Below, in pieces: positions 46,501 through 56,400 of a DNA stretch of 61,686 bases. Source of the stretch: Cyanophora paradoxa (taxonomy: Eukaryota > Glaucocystophyceae > Cyanophorales > Cyanophoraceae); assembly GCA_004431415.1 (NCBI GenBank), contig QPMI01000312.1, positions 1 through 61,686 on the forward strand. Reading direction: 5' to 3'. Position 1 is the first letter of the stretch; each line of letters starts with the position of its first letter. The notes under the pieces were generated by a model. It was not told where the DNA came from and searched no databases. It was given only the letters and a program-made list of their open reading frames with translations. The position numbers and the translations under genes were made by a program.

Positions 46501-48173
46501 CCTCGGAGGAGGGCCGCGGCGCCGAGTTCTGGGCCGTCGTCCGCCTCGCCCCGCCGCCCCCGCCGCCGAGCCCGGGCCCGAGGCGGCGGCGGCGGCCCCG
46601 CCCTGGCCCGACCTCGCGGGGCCGCCTGCCGCGTGACCCTCGCGCCCTCCCTCGCCGCCCACGCCGAGGTCCAGCCTGCGCCGCCCTCGGACCGGAAGGG
46701 CTCCGCCTCACCGCCGCGCGCAGGTGCTGCGGTTCTACCTGCAGCAGTGGGGCGCGGCGCTCGCCCCTGCCGACGGCGCCTGGCCCGAGGGGCCCCGGGC
46801 CCCACCTCGTCCTCTGCACGGACCCCCCGCCCCCGGCCCGCCTCGGACGGCGCCGTCATCGAGGTGCCCCCGCACCTTCGAGCGCAACAGCGATCCCTCC
46901 GCCAACGGGCCGGGCCGGCCCCGCCGCAGGTGCCCGTGCGGGCGCTGGAGCACGAGGCGCTGGCGCCAGCCGCCGGCACCCGCGGGGCCTGCGTGCTCCT
47001 GCCCGTCCGCCCCTCGCAGCTCGCCCGCGCCCTCGCCGCCAGGCGCGCCGCCCCGACCCGCGCGCCTGCCTCGCCCCGCGTTGCGGCGCCGGCGCTGAGG
47101 CGCGGGCCGGGGCAGGCTGCAGGGCCACGATAAAACCTCGAGCGCTGGCAGCCCTCGCTCGAGCTCGCCGCCTCTCTCGGGGGACGCATCCCCCGGGCAC
47201 CCCTCCCCCGCCGCCCCGCCTTGCCGCCCCGCCGCCTCTCGCCCCGAGCCCCGCCCCTGGGCCCTCGTCGTGGACGACATGCCGGCACTCCCCGCCCCGC
47301 CCGCCCCGCCCCGCTCCGTGCGGCCGCTCGGACGATGACTCCCCGGGCGGGGCGCGGCGGGGCGCAGACGAACGTGCTGATGCTGCGGCGCATGGCGGAG
47401 GCGCTCGGCCTCGCCGTCGACACAGCCGCCGACGGCGCCCGCGCCGCCGGTGCGACGGCGCCCGGCCCGCCCTCCGCCCCCGCCCCGCCCCTCTGCGCAC
47501 GCTGAGCGAGCGGGGCGGGGCCCTATCTGCAGCGCTGTACGGAGCGGACCCGCTGCGGTACGCCATCATCCTCCTTGACGTCGAGATGGTGCCGGCGCCC
47601 CGCCCCGGGCCCCTGCTGGCCCGGGCCCGTGCCGAGGGGGCGGGCCGGGGGCAGCCGGTGTGCGACGGGCGGGAGGCGTGCCGGCGGGTGCGGGCCCTCG
47701 AGGCGGAGCGCGGCCTCCGGTGAGATCGAGCCGAGCGGGCGCCGGCGAGCTCGAGCCCGGGGCGCTGCTGAGCCTTCCTCTGCAGGCGGGTGCCGGTGGT
47801 CTTCGTGTCGGCGAACGCGATGCCGGAGGACCGGGCCGAGGCCCTCGCCCACGGGGGGGACGACTTCAAGACCAAGCCCGTGCGCCCGCCGCCCGTGCTC
47901 CCCCGCCCCGCGCCCGCCCGCCCCGCGCGCACCCAAACCCCCCGGGGGCAGATCCGCCGGGCGGAGCTCGCGGCCGTCGTCGAGCGCTTCGTCCCGTCCT
48001 TGGCCGGCGCCGCCTCGCGGGCCGCCGGCGCCGGCCCCGGCCCCAACTGCAGTCCGCGGCAGCGCCCCGCTTCAGCTGCAGCCCCGTCGACGTCGACGTC
48101 AGCGGGAACCCCAATGGGCAATAGCAATGCACCTTACCCTGCCCCTCTTAGCTTAAGCTTCTTTCCTCCTTGA
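37581..48173 (+). CDS. Giant hybrid histidine kinase: pseudokinase-AAA-TPR-GAF-PAS-HK-REC (group X-like)
   Basis: In order: a protein-kinase C-lobe (AAFSAPELTGRMD, DERTDLYRIGVLLYTALAGS, ~37620-38330) whose HRD/DFG region lacks the catalytic residues; an AAA/STAND NTPase with Walker A SGPPGAGKS (split by an intron, 38660-38745) and Walker B LLLLCDDLQWAD (~39285); a long helical region (40300-43300); GAF (DSLVQASQCLLSEVHLPRLL, VKSLLAIPILHQ, GCLYLENRLLGGAFT); PAS-like (RTAHDAILTLGPD, LEVTSANPASERLWG); HisKA with ATHDLRTPVNGILGM (His codon 45414-45416); HATPase with NFVSNGVKFSPRGG, VRDNGEGVPAE, FEGTGLGLAITKRLAEAMGG; a degenerate receiver (46700-47100); and a receiver with ALVVDDM, IILLDVEMPVCDG (Asp 47577-47579) and FKTKP (Lys). 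This is the order of fungal group X kinases such as S. pombe Mak2/Mak3. The start is uncertain; the N-lobe may lie upstream. TGA at 48171. Confidence 0.88.
38124..38150 (+). repeat. Poly-C tract (27 C) in a hybrid-kinase intron
   Basis: A run of 27 C within a longer C/T-only stretch (38096-38150), in the intron that follows the exon encoding EMLHAHLAK. Confidence 0.9.
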
Positions 48174-48661
48174 AACCCGCTGGATAGTTCAACGCCGTTC
48201 GCGTTTAAGATCCCAGAGAGCTACTGAGTCATGTACATGTATGCAATCAAAATGTACAACAGTAAAATAGGTTCAGGTGTGTCCTTTTCCAAATGGATTC
48301 ACCATCGGCCAACACGAGCTTCAGTGTAAGATATCGACATGAATTACTGCAGAAAGATCTCGAAATTAAACTAGCAGACCGCGCCCGGCCCTGTGCAAGT
48401 GCAGCAAGTGCGGGCCGCGCGCGGAGGTGCAAGGGGGGGTACTTGTACACATTGCAGGGTACTTGGAAAGGGGGAGGGTAGGGGGGGGGGGGGGGGGGGG
48501 CGAGTGGGGGCAGAGAAGCAAGGCTGGCGGCCGGGCCGGGCGGAGCGGGCGTTGTGGCGAGGCTGGCGGGTGGGGTGGCGAGGCGGATGGGTGGGGTGGC
48601 GACGCAGGCGAAGGCCGGGCACCAGGCGGGCGGGCAGGGGAGGGCGGCGGCGGGCGGGAAA
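48174..48661. other. Intergenic region with a 20-nt G run
   Basis: The first 200 bp, after the hybrid kinase stop, is AT-rich and probably 3' UTR. From 48430 it becomes G-rich with a run of 20 G at 48481-48500 and several near-repeats of GGGTGGGGTGGCGAGGC (48540-48610). These G clusters could form G-quadruplexes. No gene is supported. Confidence 0.5.
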
Positions 48662-49713
48662 GCGGGCGGAGCGGCAGGTGGCGCCGGGCCCCGCGCATAG
48701 CCTGCGCATGCGCAAGGAGCGAGGCGTCAGCTCGCCCCGGACAGCGGGCGTGCGGGGGCGGGGCCTGGCCGCCGGGCCCAGCGGGGGCGGGTCAGGTGCG
48801 CAGCAGCAGCAGCGGGGCGAACCTGGAGTCGACGAAGCTGAAGCAGCCGGCAGGGCGGCGGGCTAGGAAGCGGGCGGAGCGGCGGGTGGCGCCGGGCCCC
48901 GCGCATAGCTATAGCCTGCGCATGCGCAGAATTCGAACCGAGGCGTCAGCTCGCCCCGGACAGCGGGCGTGCGGGGGCGGGGCCTGGCCGCCGGGCCCAG
49001 CGGGGGCGGGTCAGGTGCGCAGCAGCAGCAGCGGGGCGAACCTGGAGTCGACGAAGCTGAAGCAGCCGGCAGGGCGGCGGGCTAGGAAGCGGGCGGAGCG
49101 GCGGGTGGCGCCGGGCCCCGCGCATAGCTATAGCCTGCGCATGCGCAGAATTCGAACCGAGGCGTCAGCTCGCCCCGGACAGAGGGCGTGCGGGGGCGGG
49201 GCCTGGCCGCCGGGCCCAGCGGGGGCGGGTCAGGTGCGCAGCAGCAGCAGCGGGGCGAACCTGGAGTCGACGAAGCTGAAGCAGCCGGCAGGGCGGCGGG
49301 CTAGGAAGCGGGCGGAGCGGCGGGTGGCGCCGGGCCCCGCGCATAGCTATAGCCTGCGCATGCGCAGAATTCGAACCGAGGCGTCAGCTCGCCCCGGACA
49401 GCGGGCGTGCGGGGGCGGGGCCTGGCCGCCGGGCCCAGCGGGGGCGGGTCAGGTGCGCAGCAGCAGCAGCGGGGCGAACCTGGAGTCGACGAAGCTGAAG
49501 CTGCCGGCAGGGCGGCGGGCTAGGAAGCGGGCGGAGCGGCGGGTGGCGCCGGGCCCCGCGCATAGCTATAGCCTGCGCATGCGCAGAATTCGAACCGAGG
49601 CGTCAGCTCGCCCCGGACAGAGGGCGTGCGGGGGCGGGGCCTGGCCGCCGGGCCCAGCGGGGGCGGGTCAGGTGCGCAGCAGCAGCGGCGGAGCGAACCT
49701 GGAGTCGACGACG
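48662..49713. repeat. 219-bp tandem repeat array, about 4.8 copies
   Basis: Units start at 48662, 48870, 49089, 49308 and 49527 (GCGGGCGGAGCGGCRGGTGG). The spacing is 208, then 219, 219, 219, and the last unit ends after GAACCTGGAGTCGACGA. Copies are nearly identical. GACAGCGGG and GACAGAGGG alternate between units, and one unit has CTGAAGCTG for CTGAAGCAG. Each unit carries TGCGCATGCGCA (48703, 48917, 49136, 49355, 49574). The first copy lacks CTATAG and the AATTCGAACC insertion. Since 219 is 73 codons, one frame stays open through the array, but the G/C bias makes open frames common and there is no sign of real protein. Confidence 0.95.
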
Positions 49714-50618
49714 GCGCACGCCCGATAGCGCGCGAGCTCGCCTTCCGGATGGGATCTAGAAGATGCGCAAGACGAGTTGCTCAACGACATGGCAAGATCT
49801 GCACCCGAGCGGCCTTGTCAGAGCCGTCGGCGAGCTCGAGTGTGCATTCCCAGCTCGGGATTGCCGGGAGGCGCGCGAGCTCACCTAGGCCTTCCATCTG
49901 GCAAGAGTGTGGCATGTTTGAAGAGATCGCATTCGCGGAGCTCGGATCTGCAGCTGCGGACGGCGGGCGCGGGGCACTCGCGGGCGTCGCGGGCGCCTTC
50001 TTCCTGCACTCTCGCACTCTCGTCCGGATCCGGCCGAGTGCATTTGCCGCCCGGATGGCAGCTCTGTCGGCTAGCTTGCCGGCTTAAAGCACGGGTACTG
50101 CAACACGATATCGCCTCCATTCCCCCCTGCTCGAGTCTCGATGCGCCTCCAACTCTCAGGAGCGGCGCCCGGTACAGCAGGTACTTGAGGCGGTCTAGCG
50201 CGCCGCACGCCGCTTCTTGAGCCCGGGCATGTATGACAAAGTTTGTAGAGCGCATCGAGAGCAATCAGGAGCACGTGGTCCGGCGCATATAGCAATAGCA
50301 GGTGAGGCGCGACCTCGACATGTTTGCGCAGCCCCGCCTCTGCATTTTTTTCCGCCGCTCGCAGCGGCTACGATGCGATCACACCTATACGAGAGCGCAT
50401 GCAAAGAATCGCATCTTACAAAAAATGTTAACACAGAAAGTACGCCGCACCAACTCACCAGGGGAGCAAGGGAGGGGGTACCCCCCCTTGCAATGATTTA
50501 CTGCAGACCAGAGATCTAGAACTTCAGATCAGCAGCCCCAAAGGCGCGTCCTCGGTGCAATTGAAGCCGTAAAAAAACGTAAAAGAATCCGTAAACGCCA
50601 AGGTTCGGCCGCGGGGGG
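49714..50618. other. Intergenic region after the tandem array
   Basis: About 900 bp with more balanced composition and several short palindromes. Near 50,400-50,600 it becomes A-rich on the plus strand (ACAAAAAATG, TAAAAAAACG), probably the 3' side of the minus-strand F-box gene. Open frames here show no recognisable or coherent product. Confidence 0.45.
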
Positions 50619-53091
50619 TCATTGGCGGGGGCCGAGCCCCATGCCGGCGAGCATAGCCATGAGGGCGGGCGTCATGCCGGGCCCCCCGCCGGCCTTCCGC
50701 CGCGGCACGATCTGCGGCGCCGGCGTCGGGTCGGGTCGGACGGGGCGGGGCGCGGGGCGGGGCGCACGGTGAGGGACCAGCCCGGGAGCCCCTCGCGGAG
50801 GCGCCTGGAGACGGCGTCGCTGGCGGCGCCCTCCGAGGCGCGCAGGCCGAGCTGGTGCCCGGCGCGCGGCTCGAGGCCCGCGAGGGGCGCCAGCGCCGCC
50901 GCGTCCGCCGCCTTCAGGGGCCCTCCCCCGCGCGCCTCCAGCTGCACGTCCAGCGCCCCGGTGCACGCCGCCAGCGCCGCCAGCTCCGCCCCGCACGCCG
51001 AGGGCTCCAGCGCGTCCCGCTCGTACCGCCGGAGGGCCCGGCGGACCGCCGGAGGGAGAGGAGGCGGGCGAGGGAGGCGGCGAGCGCCGGCGCCGACGTC
51101 CCGGCCTCGCACGTCGGGCAGCCGCACGGCGTGGGCCGCACCTGCGCGCGCCGCCGTGAGCCTCGCCGCAGCGGCGCCGGCGCCGCGGGACGGGACGGGC
51201 GCGTGCGCGCCTGCAGGTTGAGCTCGGCGAGGCCCCAGGGCTGCCCGGCCTGCGCCTCGAGCTGGGCGGCGAGCCTCTGGTAGAAGCCGGCCTGCTCGGT
51301 GCCCGCGCAGCCGTCCGTGGCCAGCGTCAGCGTCCGCAGCCGGGGGAGGGCCGCCGGGGACGCCCACTCGGCCCCCACGCCGCCCACCCGCGTGCGCAGC
51401 GACAGGGTCTCCAGCTGCGGCGGCGGCCTCGGGAGCCGCTCGGAGCAGCGGGCGGCCGGGGCGAGCGCACCCGGCTCAGTCGGCCGAGTGCCGCCCACGT
51501 GTCCGGCTCGGCGCTCTCCATATCGATTTCCAAGTGCGTGAGCGACGTCTGCGGAGGGCGTCGCATCCCGAGCAGCTCGTGGCGCGTGCGGGGCGGAGGA
51601 CCCACCATCGACTCCAGGGCCTCGAGCTGCCCCTCGAAGCTGATGGAGCCCTCCTGCGGGACTCTTGAGCCCCGGCCGCGCAGCGAAGGCGGGGCGCAGC
51701 GGCCCTGCGGACCAGCTCGCGGATCTCGAGGCGGTGGAGGGCGGGGGCTGGCCCCAGGCCCCGCACGAGGCCCGCCAGAGCGCCCTCCGCCAGACCGCGG
51801 CAGACGAGGCCTGCGCGCCCCGCGGTCGGGCGGCCGAAGCGGCGCCCGGGGCAAGCGCGGGCGCGCACCGAGGACGCGCAGCTTGGAGAGGCGGCCGAGG
51901 GCCTCCAGCGCCGGCGGCTTGACGGCGTTGCCGCCCCACTCGATGTCCAGCTCCTGCGGCGCCGCGGGGCGCGCGTCGCGGGGCAGGGCGGCGAGGGGCG
52001 CGGCGCTGGCGCGGGGCGGACCTCCAAGTCCGGGAAGCCGGCCAGGACGGCGTCGACGATGGCTTCGAGGGCGGGGCCCTCGACCTCCTCCTCCTGCCAC
52101 GGAGGCTGAGCAGCGGCGCGCGCGAGGCGGGCGGGAAGCTCGAGGGAGGCGCGGCGCACGATCGCGTGGTCGTCGTCCGAGAACTCCTCCTGGAAGTCGC
52201 CCGACGAGCTGAAGTTGAAGCCGGAGAGCTGCGGCGCGGCCTTGGCGATGCTGCGCACGAACTCCGGCTCCATGTTGCAGTAGTGCGCCAGGTTGAGGTG
52301 GCGCAGCGCGGTCAGCTTCCGCAGCTCCGCCAGAAACTCGCGCTCGAGGCGCCCCGCTGCGAGTCGCGCTTGAGGCCGCGGGCCGATACAGAATCAAGAG
52401 AAGAAAACAGAATGAGCGCACTGGGGGAAGGCGTCTGCGCGAGCGCATCGTGCGCGTTCATTGCATCGCAGTCCATCCAGAATTCGAAGAACTTGAGCGT
52501 CGTGGCGGACGAGGCCGCCGCCGCCTTCAGAAGCTGCGTCGCGTACATGTGCCTCTCGCGGATCGATCTTTCCTTTGGGCGCGGAGGGAAGTCGTCGGTA
52601 TAGCCGCTCGTAGAGATGTCGCCGTGCCGGACGGCGATATGCTCTAGGCCGGGCATCGCGGCGAGCAGGTCCGGGACGAGGCCGCGATCGGGCATGCCGG
52701 AACGGCTGAACCGCACGGGGCAGAGCTGCGGCGCCTGCACAAGCAGGGACTTCACGCGAACCTGCCCCCGCTTCGCCCGCATCGTCCATGCTTCGATTTC
52801 GAGGCAGACATCCAACGGCGAGCCGGACTTGCTTGGGAGCGCGATGCGATCCCACTGGTTCGCGAAGAGCATCGCGCGGATGCGCTTGCTGACTCCACGT
52901 GCGGATTTCCATGCGTCGTGCACGCCAACATGCGTCAGAATTCGCTGAATGACGCTGCTCTCTAGCTGCTCTAGTTGCGAGGACCCCGCCGGGCCGACGG
53001 CGCTCGCGTCCGCGGCGGAACTGGAGCTGCCCTCGTCATCGTTCGCCCTCGCCCGCTTCGCGGGCTGCTTGCCTTTCTTCTTCGGGCCCAT
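50619..53091 (-). CDS. F-box-like leucine-rich repeat protein
   Basis: F-box proteins are substrate receptors of SCF ubiquitin ligases. Start MGPKKKGKQPAKRARANDDE at 53091 (basic N-terminus, possible nuclear signal), an acidic/Ser stretch, then an F-box-like helix set: SQLEQLESSVIQRILTHVGV, HDAWKSARGVSKRIRAMLFA, NQWDRIALPS. Leucine-rich segments follow: GLVPDLLAAMPGLEHIAVRH, LRKLTALRHLNLAHYCNM, AAPQLSGFNFSSSGDF, LDIEWGGNAVKPPALEALGR, LSKLRVLG, LTHLEIDMESAEPDTWAALG, QLETLSLRTRVG, LPRLRTLTLATDGC, WGLAELNLQ. The final intron (GTGCGCCCC...GCCGCAG) joins GWSLT to IVPRRKAGGGPGMTPALMAM, ending GLGPRQ with TGA at 50621-50619. The partner and substrate are unknown. Confidence 0.75.
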
Positions 53092-53442
53092 CGCGGACGG
53101 GGCGGGGAAAGCCGCCGCTGGGCTGGGCGTGCAAGACTGCGGGAGACTTCCCGTTCAACCCCGTACTGCTTGTACCCCCTTGCCCTGTCTCCCCTTGAGG
53201 CTCTCCCCTAGGCCTGTACTCTTGACTCTGCCCTGAGGGCCCCTCCCCGGCGCCCCCGCCTCGGCGAGCTCTCTGCTGTACTGCGCTGTTCTACATAACT
53301 CAAACGTATGGACACTGCACGAAAAACGCGGCCGCCCTCCCCAACCGCCTGCACGGGGAATGCTGCACCGCAAGCCCGGCCTACGGCTGGCCAGGAGGAT
53401 GAAGAAAGGGGCGAAGGGTGCTTGGGGCTCGTGGGGTGGGCC

Positions 53443-56400
53443 CTACGAGTCCCGCTTGGCGCCGGGGGGTCGCCCGCGCTTTCGCTGCGAGAGCCGAGTC
53501 AGGGCGGCGGCCGAGGCGGGCGGGGATCCGGGGCGGCGCGCCTTGCCGGGCATGGAACCCGGAGTGGCGTCCTGCATCGAGAGCTCCTCGTCGTCGCCGA
53601 CGCTGCCGCGCGGCTTCCGCTGCCGCGAGGAGCGCCGCTGCCGGCCCTCCGCCCCTGCGCACCCCGCCCCGTGGCGTCAGCGGGGGCGGGGCGAGGGGGA
53701 TCGAGGCGGGGGAGGCGGACCGTGGGGCACGGAGAGCTCGTGGTGGTCGCCGTCGCCGCTGCCGCCCTCGTGGGAGGGCGAGCCGGGGGCGGAGCGCGAG
53801 GCGATGGAGGAGGCGCCGTCGCCACCGTCCGGCCCGTCGTGCTCCCCGCCCTCCCCCGTCTCGTGCACCACGATCGCCGGCGCCGGCGTCTCCGCCTCCT
53901 CCCCCCGCTTTCGCTTCCCGTGTCCGTGCGCCGCCCCGCCGCCGGCCGCCGCGTGCCCGTGCGCGTGCGCCGGTGCGGCGGCCACCGGCGTGGTTGCGGG
54001 GCCAGCGCCGGCGCCGGCGTGCCGGTCGGCGCGGCGGGCGCGGGGCGGAGGAGGCCGAGGCCGGGGTCGCCGACGGGGCGTGCGGCTGGGCGGCCGGGTG
54101 GTGGTGCTGCCCGCGTCCGTGCGGCCGGCCGCTGGGCGTCGTGAAGCCTCCGGAGGGCGTCACGGGCGCGCCCGGCGTCGCGGCGGCGGCGGCAGCCGGC
54201 GGCGGAGCTGGCGTGGTCGGAGGGGGCGCGGCGGGCGGGATGACGATCGGGGCACGTCGGGGGAGGCGGCGTGGTGGGAGCCGGGCGGCGGCCCCGGGCG
54301 CGAGGCGGCCGGCGCCGGGGCGGGTGGGTGCCCGCCGGGCCGGCGGCCGGCGCCGCGGCGGCCGGCGCCAGCGGCGTGGTGGGGGCCGCCGCGGCGGCCG
54401 GCGCTGCGGCCGACGAGGAGGCGGCCGGGAGGCAGCGGGGGCGGGGGCGGCGGCGGGGCGGCGGGGGCGACGGCGGCGGCTGGTGCGGAGGCGGCGGGGG
54501 CCGGGGGCGGGTGGGCGGCGGGGGCGGAGGGGGAGACGGGAGGGACTTGGCCTTGGGGGGGCGCCGGGGGCGACGGGCCCCCGCATGAGCTGGGGGGGAC
54601 CTTGGGGACGCCGAGCTCGGAGAGGCCGAGGAAGTCGAGCTCGAGGCTCTGCTCCCCCGACCCGAAGCTCCCCGTCATCAGCGCCACCGCCTCCTCGTCC
54701 GCCTCCGCCGCCTTCGCGCCCGCCCGCTCCGCCGAGTCCGCCCGCGCCGCCGGGCGGCCTGCGCGGCGCGCCCCGCGAGGGCCTCCTCGACCTCGGCGAG
54801 GCGCGCCGCCTGCGGCTCGAGGCGCTCCTTGACGTAGAGGTGCAGGCACTCGACGGGCGACGGCACGTCGGCGCCCATGCGCGTCGCGTCCCCGCCCGAG
54901 ACCGCCGAGAGCGCCGCCTCCACCGTCTCCAGCGGTGTCGCCGTCGCGTGGTACGCGTCCCGGTACATCCGCATCGAGCGGCCCAGGCGGGACATGTACC
55001 CCGCCGCCACGTCCGTCAGCGTGCTCAGCGCGTGCTCGCTCGCGCCTGCGCCGCGCGAGCGTGAGCGGCGCAAAGGCGGGAGGGACGGGCGGGGGGGCGC
55101 GGGGGGCGGCGCACCATCGAAGCCGGCGTGGGAGAGCATGAGGGCGACGACCTGGCGCATCATGGCGTAGGCGCCGACGGCCTCCATCGCCGGCGGGGCC
55201 TCGCCGAGGGCCGGGGGGGCGGCCGGCGGGACGCGGCGCGAGGCGGCCACGAGGCGCGCGACGTCGGGGCGCGTGGGCGGCGGCGGCCGCTCCTCGTCGG
55301 GGGCCAGCGAGGTGAGCGCCAGGACGTGCGAGTGCTCCCGGATGCGCGCCGCCGCCTCCAGGTTCGAGAGGACGGCGTTGGGCCGGAAGAGCGGCTCGTA
55401 CGGCCGCTCCGTGCGGGGGATGACGGCCTCCGGGGGCGGGGGGAGGCGCGGGACGAGCCCGGGGTAGGCGCGGCTGTCGGGGACGCCGTCGGCGTGCCCG
55501 CCGAGCTCGGGGTAGAAGCCGAAGCAGCCGGGGCTGGGGGAGGAGGGGGCGGGGGCGGCGCCGCGGGGGCCCACCACGCCGGGGCGCACGCTGCTCACGA
55601 GGGCGTTCTCCACCGCCGTCGGTCCAGCGCCTCTGGCGGCCGCGCCCGCGGCTTCGCTGGCGCCGGCGCCGGAGTCGGCGTCGGGGCCGCCGGCGGGGGC
55701 GCCGGGGCCACCGGCTCGGCGAGGGCGAGGGGGCGGGGCGGAGGAGTCGCCGGCGTCGCTCTTGGGCGGCTCGGTGGGCGGGGAGGGCGCCGGCGCCTGC
55801 AGCGCCTGGTCGCCCTTGGCCGCCTCCGCCGGCGCGCCGGCCCCCGCGTCGACCTCCATCGGCGTGGGCGCCGCCGCCGGCGCCGGCGCCGGCTGCGCCG
55901 CCTCCTTCTCCTTGGCCTCCTTCTCGGCGCGGGCGGCGGCGGCGGCGCGGGCGGCGGCGCGGCGGGCCTCAGCTGCCTCCAGAAGGGCCTTCTCGACGCG
56001 GTCGGGGCCCCAGCGCTCGGCGCCCTCCGCGAAGCGCTGCATGCGGTCCGAGGCGCGCGGGATCGCCTCGCGCTCGCCGAAGCGCTTGGAGAGCTGCGCC
56101 TCGAGGTACTCCCGCCGGCGCACGCGCTGCCGGAAAGTCACCAGCCGCCACCGGTCCCGCTTCAGCTCGTCCAGCTCCGCGTCAGCCGGGCCCGCGCCGG
56201 CCCCGCGCCGCTCCCCGCGGCAGCAGCCGAGCGTGGCGCACAGGCAGTCCAGCGGCCGCGAGGGGCCCTCCGGCGCCCGCCGCCGCCGGAGCTCGAGGGC
56301 GGGCGGAGGGCGACGGGGCGGAGAGGCGGCCCGAGTGGGCGGAGGAGGCCGGGTACGCGGGCGGGAGCCCGTTCGCGCGGTCCTGCGCCCGCCCGAGGGC

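Noticed and set aside
48427-49728. 434-codon open frame through the tandem repeats, with a 73-residue repeat
   Set aside because: The unit length is a multiple of three and G/C-rich DNA has few stops, so the frame is open by composition. The product is Arg/Ala/Gly/Pro-rich with no coherent domain.
53308-55064. Long plus-strand frames over the SPT7-like gene
   Set aside because: Low-complexity Arg/Gly/Ala translations opposite conserved minus-strand bromodomain and histone-fold exons.
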